Shown here piece after piece: positions 7,334-14,716 of a stretch of DNA of 21,980 nucleotides (its first letter is position 1; the number at the start of each line of letters is the position of its first letter). Location of the stretch: positions 1 through 21,980 of IMG/VR virus record IMGVR_UViG_3300003937_000195; one strand, written 5' to 3'. The DNA comes from a virus. Both the position numbers and the translations under genes were made by a program. Below the pieces are notes generated by a model. The model was given only the letters and a program-made list of their open reading frames with translations, did no database searches and was not told the DNA's origin.

Positions 7334-7486
7334 ATGGGATTTTTTACAGGCTTATGGAAAGATTGGGGTAAAGGTAAACAAGCTGGACCCAAAACAAACA
7401 AAGTAGCAAAACCAAAATTAAAGAAAGTTAATACTAGAAAGAAAAAAAAATATCCAAAGAGGATAGAAACATCATTATCAGGATAA
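7334..7486 (+). CDS. Small basic hypothetical protein, 50 aa
   Basis: The start follows the kinase stop by one base, with AAGGAG provided by the end of the kinase gene. The N-terminus, MGFFTGLWKDWGKGKQ, could form a short amphipathic helix. The rest is rich in Lys, Pro and Thr (KVAKPKLKKVNTRKKKK) and is probably disordered. No family is recognised. Similar short Lys-rich genes occur beside other genes in this window (6380, 17251). Confidence 0.6.
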   Translation: MGFFTGLWKDWGKGKQAGPKTNKVAKPKLKKVNTRKKKKYPKRIETSLSG

Positions 7487-7494
7487 GGAAAAAA

Positions 7495-7683
7495 ATGATA
7501 AAGAAAAACGGCACATTTAAAACTATATTACTATGGGTAAATACTTTTGCAATATTATTCATATTGTATAAGTTATATGTCACAGAGCAGGATATAATGT
7601 CTTTATGGTTACAATTAGGTGATCAATCAGATTTATATCACAAGCTTATGAACTGGCTTAACCCGCCAGGAGAAACCCTATGA
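7495..7683 (+). CDS. Small membrane protein, 62 aa
   Basis: The start lies behind AAGGAAAAAA. A basic N-terminus (MIKKNGTFK) precedes one membrane segment, TILLWVNTFAILFILYKLYV (about residues 10-29). A polar or amphipathic C-terminal part with Trp residues follows (LWLQLGDQSDLYHKLMNWLN). The stop overlaps the next start (ATGA). It is probably an inner-membrane protein with the C-terminus in the periplasm. No family is recognised. Confidence 0.65.
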   Translation: MIKKNGTFKTILLWVNTFAILFILYKLYVTEQDIMSLWLQLGDQSDLYHKLMNWLNPPGETL

Positions 7684-8366
7684 GATTAAAAAGTTTTATG
7701 CAAAATATATCTGAAGGTTTATATGACCCAGGTATATTTAAAGCATTCTTCTTAGCAGGAGGTCCTGGGTCTGGCAAATCATTTGTAACTTCAAGTGCAT
7801 TTTCAGGCACAGGATTAAAACTAGTTAATTCAGATAACAAATTTGAAAGAGATTTAAAGAAGGCTGGTATGTCATTAAAAATGCCAGATGATGAAGAATA
7901 TTTTAGAAATATTATTAGAACACACGCAAAGAAATTTGCTGTTACACAATTAGACCAATACATTAAAGGTAGATTAGGTTTAGTTATTGATAGTACAGGT
8001 AGAGATTATGATGGTATTGCTAGAAACGCTAGTATGCTTAGACAATTAGGTTATGATTGTTATATGGTATTTGTTAACTCAACTTTAGAAGTTGCTTTAG
8101 CAAGAAATGCTAGACGTGAAAGAACTATACCAGAATACATTACAAAATCTAGTTGGCAAACTGTACAAAGTAATATGGGGAGATTTCAAAATTTATTTGG
8201 CCAAGGTAATTTTTTAGTAGTTGATAATAATAGATCAGATTTAGAATTAACAACCGTTATAATGAATAGAGTAAGAAAGGAAGTTAATAAATATATGAGG
8301 GCGCCTATCTCTAGTTATATAGCAAAAAGATGGATGGCAGGTGAGAGAAAGGCCAAGAGAAGATAG
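7680..8366 (+). CDS. P-loop kinase, zeta-toxin/AAA_33-like, with capsid-targeting-like N-terminus
   Basis: This is a 228-residue soluble protein. After a tag-like start, MRLKSFMQNISEG (possible cleavage after Glu12), comes the strand FKAFFLAGGPGSGKS with its Walker A (27-34). LVNSDNKFE places an Asp at 52 as a candidate catalytic or substrate residue. GLVIDSTGRDYDGI (100-113) resembles the second conserved strand of zeta-like and polynucleotide-kinase-like enzymes. RNARRERTIPE gives the Arg-rich lid. The C-terminus is very basic (KRWMAGERKAKRR). The substrate cannot be read from the sequence: nucleotide, nucleic-acid end and sugar-nucleotide are all possible. It is the second kinase in the block and is ATGA-coupled to the upstream membrane protein. 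Confidence 0.82.
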   Translation: MRLKSFMQNISEGLYDPGIFKAFFLAGGPGSGKSFVTSSAFSGTGLKLVNSDNKFERDLKKAGMSLKMPDDEEYFRNIIRTHAKKFAVTQLDQYIKGRLGLVIDSTGRDYDGIARNASMLRQLGYDCYMVFVNSTLEVALARNARRERTIPEYITKSSWQTVQSNMGRFQNLFGQGNFLVVDNNRSDLELTTVIMNRVRKEVNKYMRAPISSYIAKRWMAGERKAKRR

Positions 8367-8368
8367 AG

Positions 8369-10840
8369 ATGAGATTTAAAGAATTTATAAAAGAGTCTAT
8401 AATAGACATACCTAGAAAGACTTATGCTGGAGGAGTATTTGATAAAGCAGATACACCTAAACCTACAATAAAGCCTTCAGTAAAAAAACAAATATTAGAC
8501 GGAATTAAAACGTTTGAAAAATTTGGAAAAGTAGTTAAGTATACCTTAATAGGATCAATACTAACTAAACAATATAGAGATGACGCCGACCTTGATATCA
8601 ATATACTATTTGACATCCCTGGTTCACAAGCAGAACAGGAAAAAGTCCACGATAGTATAAGAGAATATCAAGGAGAGATAAATGGTAAAGTAATACCAGG
8701 CACAAAACATCCTATCAACTACTTTTCTATCATAGATCCTGCAACATTTAGTAAGGCTCGGGACATGGCTGATGGTACTTTTGATATTGACACTAACAAG
8801 TGGATCAGAAGACCAGAACCTGGTAAATTTGAGCCAGAAAAATACGTTGCGGATTTTCAGAAACACGTTTCTGAAATAGATGTTGTTAAAGGTGAATTGG
8901 TGAGGGATATGATTGATTATGAGGAACTAAAGAGTTTGACGAGCTCCGAAATTGATAACTTGTCAAAATTAGTATCCGAAAAGTTAGATGAAATTAAAGA
9001 TTCTATTAACACGTTAATTGATATTGGCGCTAAGACAATTGCAAACCGAAAGGCTGCTTTTGATAAAGATATGTCGCCAGACGAAATCAGAAAGTTCGGT
9101 GTGAAGAATCGACTTCCGAAAAATGTGATTTATAAAATGTTAGAAAAGTATCATTATCTCAAATTTTTCAAAAAGTTGAACGAGATTATGGAAGACGGTA
9201 AAATTACACCAGATGAACTGAAATCACTATCAAAAATAAAGGAAGCGGCTGGGGGTAGATCAATAGCATTTACCTTTGGTCGCTTTAATCCACCTACAAT
9301 AGGACACGAAAAACTTATTAACAAAGTGGCACAACAAAGAACAGATGATTACAAAATTTATTTAAGTAAAACTGAAGACACATCTAAAAATCCACTATCA
9401 CATAGAATTAAATTAGCAACTATGAAACAAATGTTTCCTAGACACGCTAGAAATATGTTAGTCAATTCATCTAATATGATTTTAGATATTGCAACTGATT
9501 TATATAAACGAGGTTATTCAGACATAACAATGGTTGTTGGTAGTGATAGAGTAAGAGAATTTGATACTATCTTAAAAAAATATAACGGCGTTAAGAGCCG
9601 TCATGGTCTATATGACTTTGATAGTATAAATGTGGCGTCAGCAGGAGAAAGAGATCCAGACGCTGAAGGTGCCACAGGTATGAGTGCTAGTAAAATGAGA
9701 ATGGCTGCAAAAGAAAAAGACTTAACATTATTTAAAAGAGGTCTGCCATCCAATTTTGCTAGAACTAAAAATGCACAAGACCTTTTTAGAAACGTAAGAA
9801 AAGGAATGATGTTAACCTCAAGTATGGACTACACAACTTTAGGTGCATTTAAATTTAAGCCATTTATAACTGCCTCTACAAAAGAGGAGTTAGAAAAGAT
9901 GACATTAAGGGACAAATATATTTCTGAACATTTATATGATGTAGGAGATATAGTTGATGATATAGAGAGTAATATAACTGGTGTTATCATAAGAAGAGGA
10001 ACAAACTATGTAACTTTAGAAGATGTTGATATGAAGTTACACAAAGCTTGGTTGTATAATATAATGGAAACTCCTGTTTATCCTACTAGTTTAGAGGAAA
10101 GAGCAAAGAAGTTGAAAGAAGAAAAAGACCAACCGAAAGATAAAGGATTAAAAGATTCAAACGAACTTGTAGGGTTTAAAGTACAAACTAAAGCAAGTAA
10201 AACCAAACGATTTAAAGAAATTTATAAAGAATTAAAGACAAAAAAAGGTGAGTCAGAACCTGAAAAAAGAGGTAATGAATTTCAAGCAGATGTAGGTGGA
10301 CCACTAGCGTCCCTAAATGCACCACAAGAGGCATACGAAATAGGCCACGATTGGGCAAAATATACATCTTCAATTACCCCAGGTGAGAAGAATTATAATC
10401 CTAAATTTCAAGGTGGTCCTTATAAACCAAGTAAACATAGTGATAATTTAATCAACGTTAACGCAGGTAAGGATATAAAACCAATGAATAAGAAAGTTGA
10501 ACTAAAAGATATAGAGGAATGGGCAAGTAACGCACAAACAATAGATAAATATAAGGAAAGATATGGGGAAGAGTGGAAATCAAAAATAGAAGAAACATAC
10601 AATAAAATGTTTAATAAAGTGATTGACACCAGCAAAAATATGCAAGAAGGAAGAATGAAAGACATCGCTATTGACCTTAAATCTAAGGAAGAAGGCGGGT
10701 TAGATCCAGAAACATTTAAAAGAAAATATGCTAAATCTAAAGCCGATATGGAGAGAGATTTAGGGGGACAACCTAGTGTCATTAAGAAATCATTTAAAGA
10801 ATTTTGGGCACAATCGGAGACTAAAAATGAGCAAGTATAA
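8369..10840 (+). CDS. Nucleotidyltransferase + NMN-adenylyltransferase-like fusion, 823 aa, tagged N-terminus
   Basis: The order along the protein is: tag MRFKEFIKES (1-10); a Pol-beta-type nucleotidyltransferase signature, IGSILTKQY with GS at 62-63 and DADLDINI with D74 and D76; a helical linker (180-290); and a cytidylyltransferase/NMNAT-like Rossmann domain with FTFGRFNPPTIGH (301-313), whose (H/N)-x-G-H turn binds ATP, then VVGSDRVREF (389-398) and MSASKMR (438-444), which matches the family's second ATP motif. Around 523-565, VGDIVDDIESN and IIRRGTNYV look like a small beta barrel. The last 200 residues are charged and unassigned, and contain tag-like segments KRFKEIYKE and KSFKEFWAQSE. 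It probably acts in NAD or nucleotide metabolism. The start follows GATAGAG. Confidence 0.85.
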   Translation: MRFKEFIKESIIDIPRKTYAGGVFDKADTPKPTIKPSVKKQILDGIKTFEKFGKVVKYTLIGSILTKQYRDDADLDINILFDIPGSQAEQEKVHDSIREYQGEINGKVIPGTKHPINYFSIIDPATFSKARDMADGTFDIDTNKWIRRPEPGKFEPEKYVADFQKHVSEIDVVKGELVRDMIDYEELKSLTSSEIDNLSKLVSEKLDEIKDSINTLIDIGAKTIANRKAAFDKDMSPDEIRKFGVKNRLPKNVIYKMLEKYHYLKFFKKLNEIMEDGKITPDELKSLSKIKEAAGGRSIAFTFGRFNPPTIGHEKLINKVAQQRTDDYKIYLSKTEDTSKNPLSHRIKLATMKQMFPRHARNMLVNSSNMILDIATDLYKRGYSDITMVVGSDRVREFDTILKKYNGVKSRHGLYDFDSINVASAGERDPDAEGATGMSASKMRMAAKEKDLTLFKRGLPSNFARTKNAQDLFRNVRKGMMLTSSMDYTTLGAFKFKPFITASTKEELEKMTLRDKYISEHLYDVGDIVDDIESNITGVIIRRGTNYVTLEDVDMKLHKAWLYNIMETPVYPTSLEERAKKLKEEKDQPKDKGLKDSNELVGFKVQTKASKTKRFKEIYKELKTKKGESEPEKRGNEFQADVGGPLASLNAPQEAYEIGHDWAKYTSSITPGEKNYNPKFQGGPYKPSKHSDNLINVNAGKDIKPMNKKVELKDIEEWASNAQTIDKYKERYGEEWKSKIEETYNKMFNKVIDTSKNMQEGRMKDIAIDLKSKEEGGLDPETFKRKYAKSKADMERDLGGQPSVIKKSFKEFWAQSETKNEQV

Positions 10841-12230
10841 AACAACTTGGACAGAAATAAGAAATCATCTACACGAAATACAATTAGCATATGTTGTAAG
10901 ATATTTGGACCCTAAAAATGGTAAGAGATTTGCTATACCATATAAAACTGAACCAGACGCAAAGAAAAAACGTGACCAATTAAAAGGTGATGGTGCTAGA
11001 CAGTTATCAATTACAAAAGATTATTTAAAAGGTAAGTTTAAAGAAGAAGTAGATTTACAAGAGCTTATTAGAACAGGCGGTGGTGCTGTTCGTTATGATA
11101 ATAAAAAAGTTGGTTGGTTTGATAAGTCAGGTAAGAGAGTTTATCTTGGCAAGGCTGATACACAGAAATTAATGTCAAAAGATTTAGAAAGAAAAAAACA
11201 AACAGGTGATTGGATTACTCCATATGATTTGTCAAAAGAAGATGTATCTAAAGATAGTGCATACGCAATCGGTATGGCAAAAGCTAAAGATATGAAAAAT
11301 GATGAACCGCCTGTAGAAAAAAGTACAATTACAAAAGCACACGATATTGCTAAAGCAATATTAAGAAAAGAAGAAGTTATTAGTGAAGAACTATTAATAG
11401 AATGGGACAAACAAGAACTACAAGAATTTTCTAGGTCTCAATTAGACGCTTTGGCAAGACAATATTCAGACCTTAAAGGCAAAACTATATCTATTGATAA
11501 TGCAAACAAATTAAGAAAAATTTTTGATAAGATACCTAATCATTTTTTAAATGATTTAAGAAAAAAACATATACCTTTCTTATCAGGTTTAGCTTTATCA
11601 CGTATGGTACAAAAAGGCATACCTGTTAGAGAAGATACTGATTATTTAAAAAGTAAATTAACTACCTTCCAAATAAACAATATTAAAAATACATGGAAGA
11701 TGAAAAAGGCTTCGGATGTAACTCCTGCTGTTAAAGATATGATTAAGAAAATGGATATACCAACTCAAATAGCAATTAAACAAGCAAATATTCCACACTT
11801 ATCAAAACTAGTAGAAGAAATTGAAGAAGCTAGTAATACAACTTACAAAGTAAAAAAAGATGGTAAGGTAGTATTCACAGGTAAGTATAATGATGTTTTA
11901 TTATACCGTAAAAAACATGGTGGAGAAATAGTTACCGAAGACGCTTCTGATATGGCACAAGCAAAAGCGACAGGTACACAAAAGAAAATTGCAGACCTGA
12001 CAACACGTATTAAAGATACGGAAGTTAGGGGAAGAGATATACCCCTAGTTGATAAACCTAAAATTGCAATTAATAAAGCTGATGTCAATCATATGAAATT
12101 GAAACTTGCAGATTTAAAAAACAAGTTGAGATCAGATAGACAGCAGAGAGCAATGGCGGCTCAGAACGAACCTGAAACAGATAGTTCAGGTAAACCCAAT
12201 AAGAAAAAGGAAATTACAGAAAATGAATAA
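10827..12230 (+). CDS. Large charged hypothetical protein, 467 aa
   Basis: I chose the ATG at 10827, behind ATCGGAGAC; the frame is open to 10776, but that part is the second frame of the upstream gene. The two genes overlap by 14 bases. The N-terminus, MSKYKTTWTEIRNHLHE, is a variant of the local tag with a possible cleavage after Glu17. Two short beta-like units follow: VVRYLDPKNGKRFAIPYKT, and VRYDNKKVGWFDKSGKRVYLG. The middle is helical, with several I/L/V-x-E sites (DLQE, ISEE, VEEIEE). A further unit, YKVKKDGKVVFTGKYNDV, lies near 345, and the C-terminus is Lys/Asn/Pro-rich. No known fold is recognised. It resembles an internal head or scaffold-like protein more than an enzyme, but that is inference. 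Confidence 0.8.
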   Translation: MSKYKTTWTEIRNHLHEIQLAYVVRYLDPKNGKRFAIPYKTEPDAKKKRDQLKGDGARQLSITKDYLKGKFKEEVDLQELIRTGGGAVRYDNKKVGWFDKSGKRVYLGKADTQKLMSKDLERKKQTGDWITPYDLSKEDVSKDSAYAIGMAKAKDMKNDEPPVEKSTITKAHDIAKAILRKEEVISEELLIEWDKQELQEFSRSQLDALARQYSDLKGKTISIDNANKLRKIFDKIPNHFLNDLRKKHIPFLSGLALSRMVQKGIPVREDTDYLKSKLTTFQINNIKNTWKMKKASDVTPAVKDMIKKMDIPTQIAIKQANIPHLSKLVEEIEEASNTTYKVKKDGKVVFTGKYNDVLLYRKKHGGEIVTEDASDMAQAKATGTQKKIADLTTRIKDTEVRGRDIPLVDKPKIAINKADVNHMKLKLADLKNKLRSDRQQRAMAAQNEPETDSSGKPNKKKEITENE

Positions 12231-12936
12231 GAAATACTTTGAAACAAAGTCTGGCAGCTTAGAAGAAGTTTCTACAAAAATTGCTACCGAGCAGCCGACA
12301 ATAAAAAAACAAGAACCAAAAGTTAAATTAACAGTAGATAAAACTTACTTTGATGTCAAACCAGGATCACTTGCAGACGCAGCTGCTAAAGTCGTAAGTG
12401 AAGGTAAAGAAATTAAAGAAGACTGTGAATGCAAATGTGGTAAATCTCCATGCAAGGCGTGTGGTAAAGATCATCATCCAGTTAAAGAAGAAACTATTGT
12501 AGAATTTACAACACAACAAATCAAACAAGCGTATGGCATATTGAATGATCCTAGATACAAACAAGGTAATTATTCAGGTGCTGTTAAGGCAATTGAAAAA
12601 CTTGCAAAAGGTTTATCAGACCATCCAGATGTTGCAAACGCATTAAAGAGAGCTAATGAATCAGTTGTAAAAGAAAATCCATTAATGGCTTTAGGAAGAA
12701 CTGCAGCCGCAGCTGCTGGTGCAGCCGCAGGCGAAACAGCAGTAAATAAAGCTGCTGAGTTAATGAGCAATGTTGCTTCTGATAAAAAAATTGTTGGTAA
12801 GAAAGATAAAAAGTCTTTTTCAGATATACGTAAAGAACAGAAGTTAGTTAAGACAGGTGACAAAGTAAAGGGAAAGACTGCAACAGGAAAAAAAGCTGCA
12901 GTTATTGATGTAGAACCGTCATCTCGTCCAATCTAG
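12223..12936 (+). CDS. Hypothetical protein with duplicated YF..K.GSL motif and Cys/His cluster, 237 aa
   Basis: The ATG overlaps the preceding stop. The N-terminus holds two copies of a short unit, YFETKSGSLEEV (5-16) and YFDVKPGSLADA (42-53). A compact cluster follows, C68, C70, C72, C77, C80 with H84 and H85 (CECKCGKSPCKACGKDHH), which could bind zinc. A helical domain (95-150) leads to an Ala/Gly run, RTAAAAAGAAAGE (159-171). Near the C-terminus KKSFSDIRKE (196-205) resembles the local N-terminal tag in an internal position, and the tail is basic. I recognise no enzyme family. Composition and company suggest a virion-associated or head-internal protein. Confidence 0.78.
   Translation: MNKKYFETKSGSLEEVSTKIATEQPTIKKQEPKVKLTVDKTYFDVKPGSLADAAAKVVSEGKEIKEDCECKCGKSPCKACGKDHHPVKEETIVEFTTQQIKQAYGILNDPRYKQGNYSGAVKAIEKLAKGLSDHPDVANALKRANESVVKENPLMALGRTAAAAAGAAAGETAVNKAAELMSNVASDKKIVGKKDKKSFSDIRKEQKLVKTGDKVKGKTATGKKAAVIDVEPSSRPI
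12235..12402 (+). repeat. Two copies of a Y-F-x-x-K-x-G-S-L protein motif
   Basis: Codons 5-20 and 42-60 of the gene at 12223 encode the same short pattern: aromatic pair, acidic residue, Lys, Gly-Ser-Leu, acidic or small residues, then a helix ending in Lys. The DNA copies are diverged, so this is an old duplication kept at protein level, perhaps as a binding peptide. Confidence 0.6.
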
Positions 12937-12952
12937 GAAGTAGTAGTCTAAT

Positions 12953-13441
12953 ATGAAGCCTATTATTTACTGTGACATGGACGGAGTATTAGCAGATTTC
13001 AAAACAGCCGCACAAAGAACTACAGGTATGTCCATTAATAAATGGATGAACATACCATCTTCAAAAGAAAAGTGGGCACCTATTAAAGCTAATAAGAATT
13101 TTTGGTCTACTCTTCCTTGGATGGCTGGGGGAAGACAACTATGGACTTACATATCAAAGTTTGACCCACATATATTATCAGCATACGTAGAAGGATCATT
13201 TGATCCAAATTGTATACCTGGCAAAACTCAATGGGCAAGAAGTCGTTTAGGTATTGGTAGTTCAAAAATCAATTTAGTAACAAGAAAAGAAAAGAAACTC
13301 TTTGCTAAAAGAGGCCAACCTGCAATCTTAATTGATGATTATGAGAAGAATGTTAGAGAATTTACACGATCAGGCGGCGTTGGTATTCACCACACTAGTA
13401 CATCAAAGACTATTTCTCAACTGAAAAAGTTGGGTTACTAA
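12953..13441 (+). CDS. HAD-superfamily 5'(3')-deoxyribonucleotidase-like phosphatase
   Basis: The predicted enzyme is a soluble Mg-dependent phosphatase of the NT5C type that removes phosphate from (deoxy)nucleoside monophosphates. At 162 residues it is near the usual size. Motif I is complete, YCDMDGVLADF with nucleophile D8 and acid/base D10. Motif II is the Ser of HILSAY (S76 region). A Lys in GKTQWAR (K91) can serve as motif III, and AILIDDYEKN (124-133) gives the paired Asp residues of motif IV. It carries no tag. The start is the ATG following AGGAAG. It fits with the two kinases and the adenylyltransferase upstream in nucleotide turnover; the actual substrate is not visible. Confidence 0.87.
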   Translation: MKPIIYCDMDGVLADFKTAAQRTTGMSINKWMNIPSSKEKWAPIKANKNFWSTLPWMAGGRQLWTYISKFDPHILSAYVEGSFDPNCIPGKTQWARSRLGIGSSKINLVTRKEKKLFAKRGQPAILIDDYEKNVREFTRSGGVGIHHTSTSKTISQLKKLGY

Positions 13442-13451
13442 TCTCATTCCT

Positions 13452-13459
13452 TATAAATA
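13452..13459 (+). promoter_or_regulatory. T4-type late promoter (exact TATAAATA)
   Basis: This is an exact consensus match in the 68-base gap before the gene at 13510. The expected start near 13465 leaves a leader of about 45 A+T-rich bases ending in the strong ribosome site AAAAGGAGAAAA. It supports late expression of the virion-type protein downstream. Confidence 0.82.
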
Positions 13460-13509
13460 GTACTAGTTATATAACAGAATAAATTAATTAATTTAAAAGG
13501 AGAAAAGAT

Positions 13510-14124
13510 ATGAGTGGATGGGCAAAAGGAGCGGATACCGCTACAAATAAACCAAAACATTTATCTACTAACGAGAACTCCCAGTATAAAAAGCAAGATG
13601 TTTACGCAACCAATTCAGGTTGGGTACAAAGAGCTGGTACGAAAGCGTCTGGTAACGATAATGCCAACGCACAACCAGAAGTCTTGGTCGCTATACGAGG
13701 GCTTGCAGGTACATCAGCAACGACTGGACTACAGGAAGCAACTATTACAAATGTAAGATTTGTAGCAGGCACTACTGCAGCTACAGACTTAACTGCTGGT
13801 TCATCTAGTCAAACAGTTCAAATAGAGGTAACTTGGGATGAAGCAGTTACAGTTACTGGAGCACCAGTAATGAAAGTTGTAAATGGTGGCGGTGGAACAC
13901 ACGATTGTGTTTATACTGCAACTGGTTCAACAGCTAACAGAAAGAGATTTACAGTAGCGAGTCAAACACTTGCAACTGGCAATGTTCTTTCATTAGGAAC
14001 TGCTCTCCATGACGCAGTAACATTACCAGGTGGAGCAACAATCAAAGATACTGCTTCAGGTACTATTAATTCGCAAAGAACTATTGCTGCTGGTATAAGA
14101 GTTACACATACAGTAGCTGCGTAG
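13510..14124 (+). CDS. Probable virion protein with bacterial Ig-like domain
   Basis: This 204-residue protein has its own exact late promoter and a very strong ribosome site (AAAAGGAG). The N-terminal 70 residues are polar and Ala/Asn/Thr-rich (GWAKGADTATNK, SGWVQRAGTKASG). The C-terminal part, from about 75, reads as a beta-sandwich. VQIEVTWDEAVTVTGAPVMKV matches the start of Ig-like domains seen in surface and tail proteins (compare ...VTFSEAVTVTG-P...). It continues with repeated Thr/Val/Ala strands to RTIAAGIRVTHTVAA. There is no signal peptide. I infer a capsid decoration or other exposed virion protein; the exact location in the particle is unknown. Confidence 0.78.
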   Translation: MSGWAKGADTATNKPKHLSTNENSQYKKQDVYATNSGWVQRAGTKASGNDNANAQPEVLVAIRGLAGTSATTGLQEATITNVRFVAGTTAATDLTAGSSSQTVQIEVTWDEAVTVTGAPVMKVVNGGGGTHDCVYTATGSTANRKRFTVASQTLATGNVLSLGTALHDAVTLPGGATIKDTASGTINSQRTIAAGIRVTHTVAA

Positions 14125-14147
14125 TAGAACATAATTATTAACAATTT

Positions 14148-14170
14148 AGGGGCGGTCAATCCGCCCTTAT
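14148..14170 (+). terminator. Rho-independent-type terminator hairpin
   Basis: GGGCGG (14150-14155) and CCGCCC (14161-14166) form a six-pair G+C stem with loop TCAAT, flanked by A/G on the left and TT on the right. It is the only strong G+C stem in this A+T-rich region and lies 24 bases after the stop at 14124. The T tract is short (TTAT), because the next late promoter begins at once. Confidence 0.72.
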
Positions 14171-14175
14171 AAATA
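14168..14175 (+). promoter_or_regulatory. T4-type late promoter (exact TATAAATA), fused to the terminator
   Basis: This exact consensus starts two bases after the last C of the terminator stem, so termination of one late unit and initiation of the next share the same 30 bases. Transcription should begin near 14181 and produce a leader of about 60 bases for the gene at 14241. Confidence 0.82.
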
Positions 14176-14189
14176 TATTAACAAAGTGA

Positions 14190-14225
14190 TCTAGGCAATT
14201 ACCTAGAGTAGCATTCCCGAAAGGG
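14190..14225 (+). promoter_or_regulatory. Two small hairpins in the 5' leader
   Basis: TCTAGG (14190-14195) pairs with CCTAGA (14202-14207) around CAATTA. Shortly after, CCC-GAAA-GGG (14216-14225) forms a GNRA-type tetraloop hairpin. Both lie between the expected late transcription start and the AAAGGAG ribosome site. They could stabilise the message of an abundant virion protein. Confidence 0.45.
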
Positions 14226-14240
14226 TTTAAAGGAGAATAA

Positions 14241-14699
14241 ATGGCAGACAAAAAGATAACGGCATTGACCGATTTGGGAGACTCGTTGGCAGCAGCTGAC
14301 TTGCTCCATGTAGTTGACGATCCGTCAGGTACACCAATCAATAAAAAAATATCAGCAGAAAATGTGTTTAACAATATACCATCGTGGTTAGGTTTAGCAC
14401 AGACTTCACAGTCAATTACTGCTGACGCTTCATCACAAGTTGCTAACATAACAAGCGCTGTAACTGAAATCAACGCTACAAGTGCAACAGGTGCTATCTC
14501 ATTAGCAGATGGTTCAGATGGACAAATTAAAACTTGTATAAACACTTCAACATCAGGTACAAACAACGTAGTAATTACACCAACTAATTTAAGAGGTGGT
14601 TCTACAGTTACTTTGAACGCTGAAGGTGAAAATGTGACTTTGTTATTTAAAAATTCAAATTGGAATGTAATCGCAGGACACGGTTACGTTGTTGCATAA
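14241..14699 (+). CDS. Probable virion structural protein, 152 aa
   Basis: A private late promoter and AAAGGAG ribosome site mark this as a strongly expressed late gene. The N-terminus, ADKKITALTDLGDSLAAADL, with DDPSGTPINKKIS following, is a pattern I associate with exposed or fibre-type virion proteins of marine T4-like phages. From about residue 55 the chain is Ser/Thr/Ala/Asn-rich beta structure (ADASSQVANITSAV, NNVVITPTNLRGGSTVTL) ending in LLFKNSNWNVIAGHGYVVA, which has the look of a trimeric beta-structured tip. There is no signal peptide or enzyme motif. Its exact role is unknown. Confidence 0.75.
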   Translation: MADKKITALTDLGDSLAAADLLHVVDDPSGTPINKKISAENVFNNIPSWLGLAQTSQSITADASSQVANITSAVTEINATSATGAISLADGSDGQIKTCINTSTSGTNNVVITPTNLRGGSTVTLNAEGENVTLLFKNSNWNVIAGHGYVVA

Positions 14700-14716
14700 T
14701 TTTATAGGAGAATATT

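Noticed and set aside
10546-10553. GATAAATA late-promoter-like match
   Set aside because: It lies inside a coding region with the first consensus base changed; similar matches occur by chance in A+T-rich coding DNA (also near 18916 and 8286).
10420-10890. 156-codon open frame on the minus strand, opposite the end of the NMNAT fusion gene
   Set aside because: It is the reverse shadow of a Lys/Glu-rich gene, gives a Leu/Ser-rich product with no plausible start signal, and would be the only minus-strand gene in the window.
12570-12863. 97-codon minus-strand frame with an Ala-rich run
   Set aside because: It mirrors the Ala/Gly-coding stretch of the + strand gene at 12223; no ribosome site or promoter supports it.
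13514-13756. 80-codon frame overlapping the Ig-like virion gene
   Set aside because: It starts a few bases after the real ATG in another frame and shows no domain; the in-frame virion gene has the ribosome site.
14156-14566. 136-codon minus-strand frame across a late promoter and a virion gene
   Set aside because: It would read through the terminator-late promoter module and against a strongly supported late gene; composition is shadow-like.
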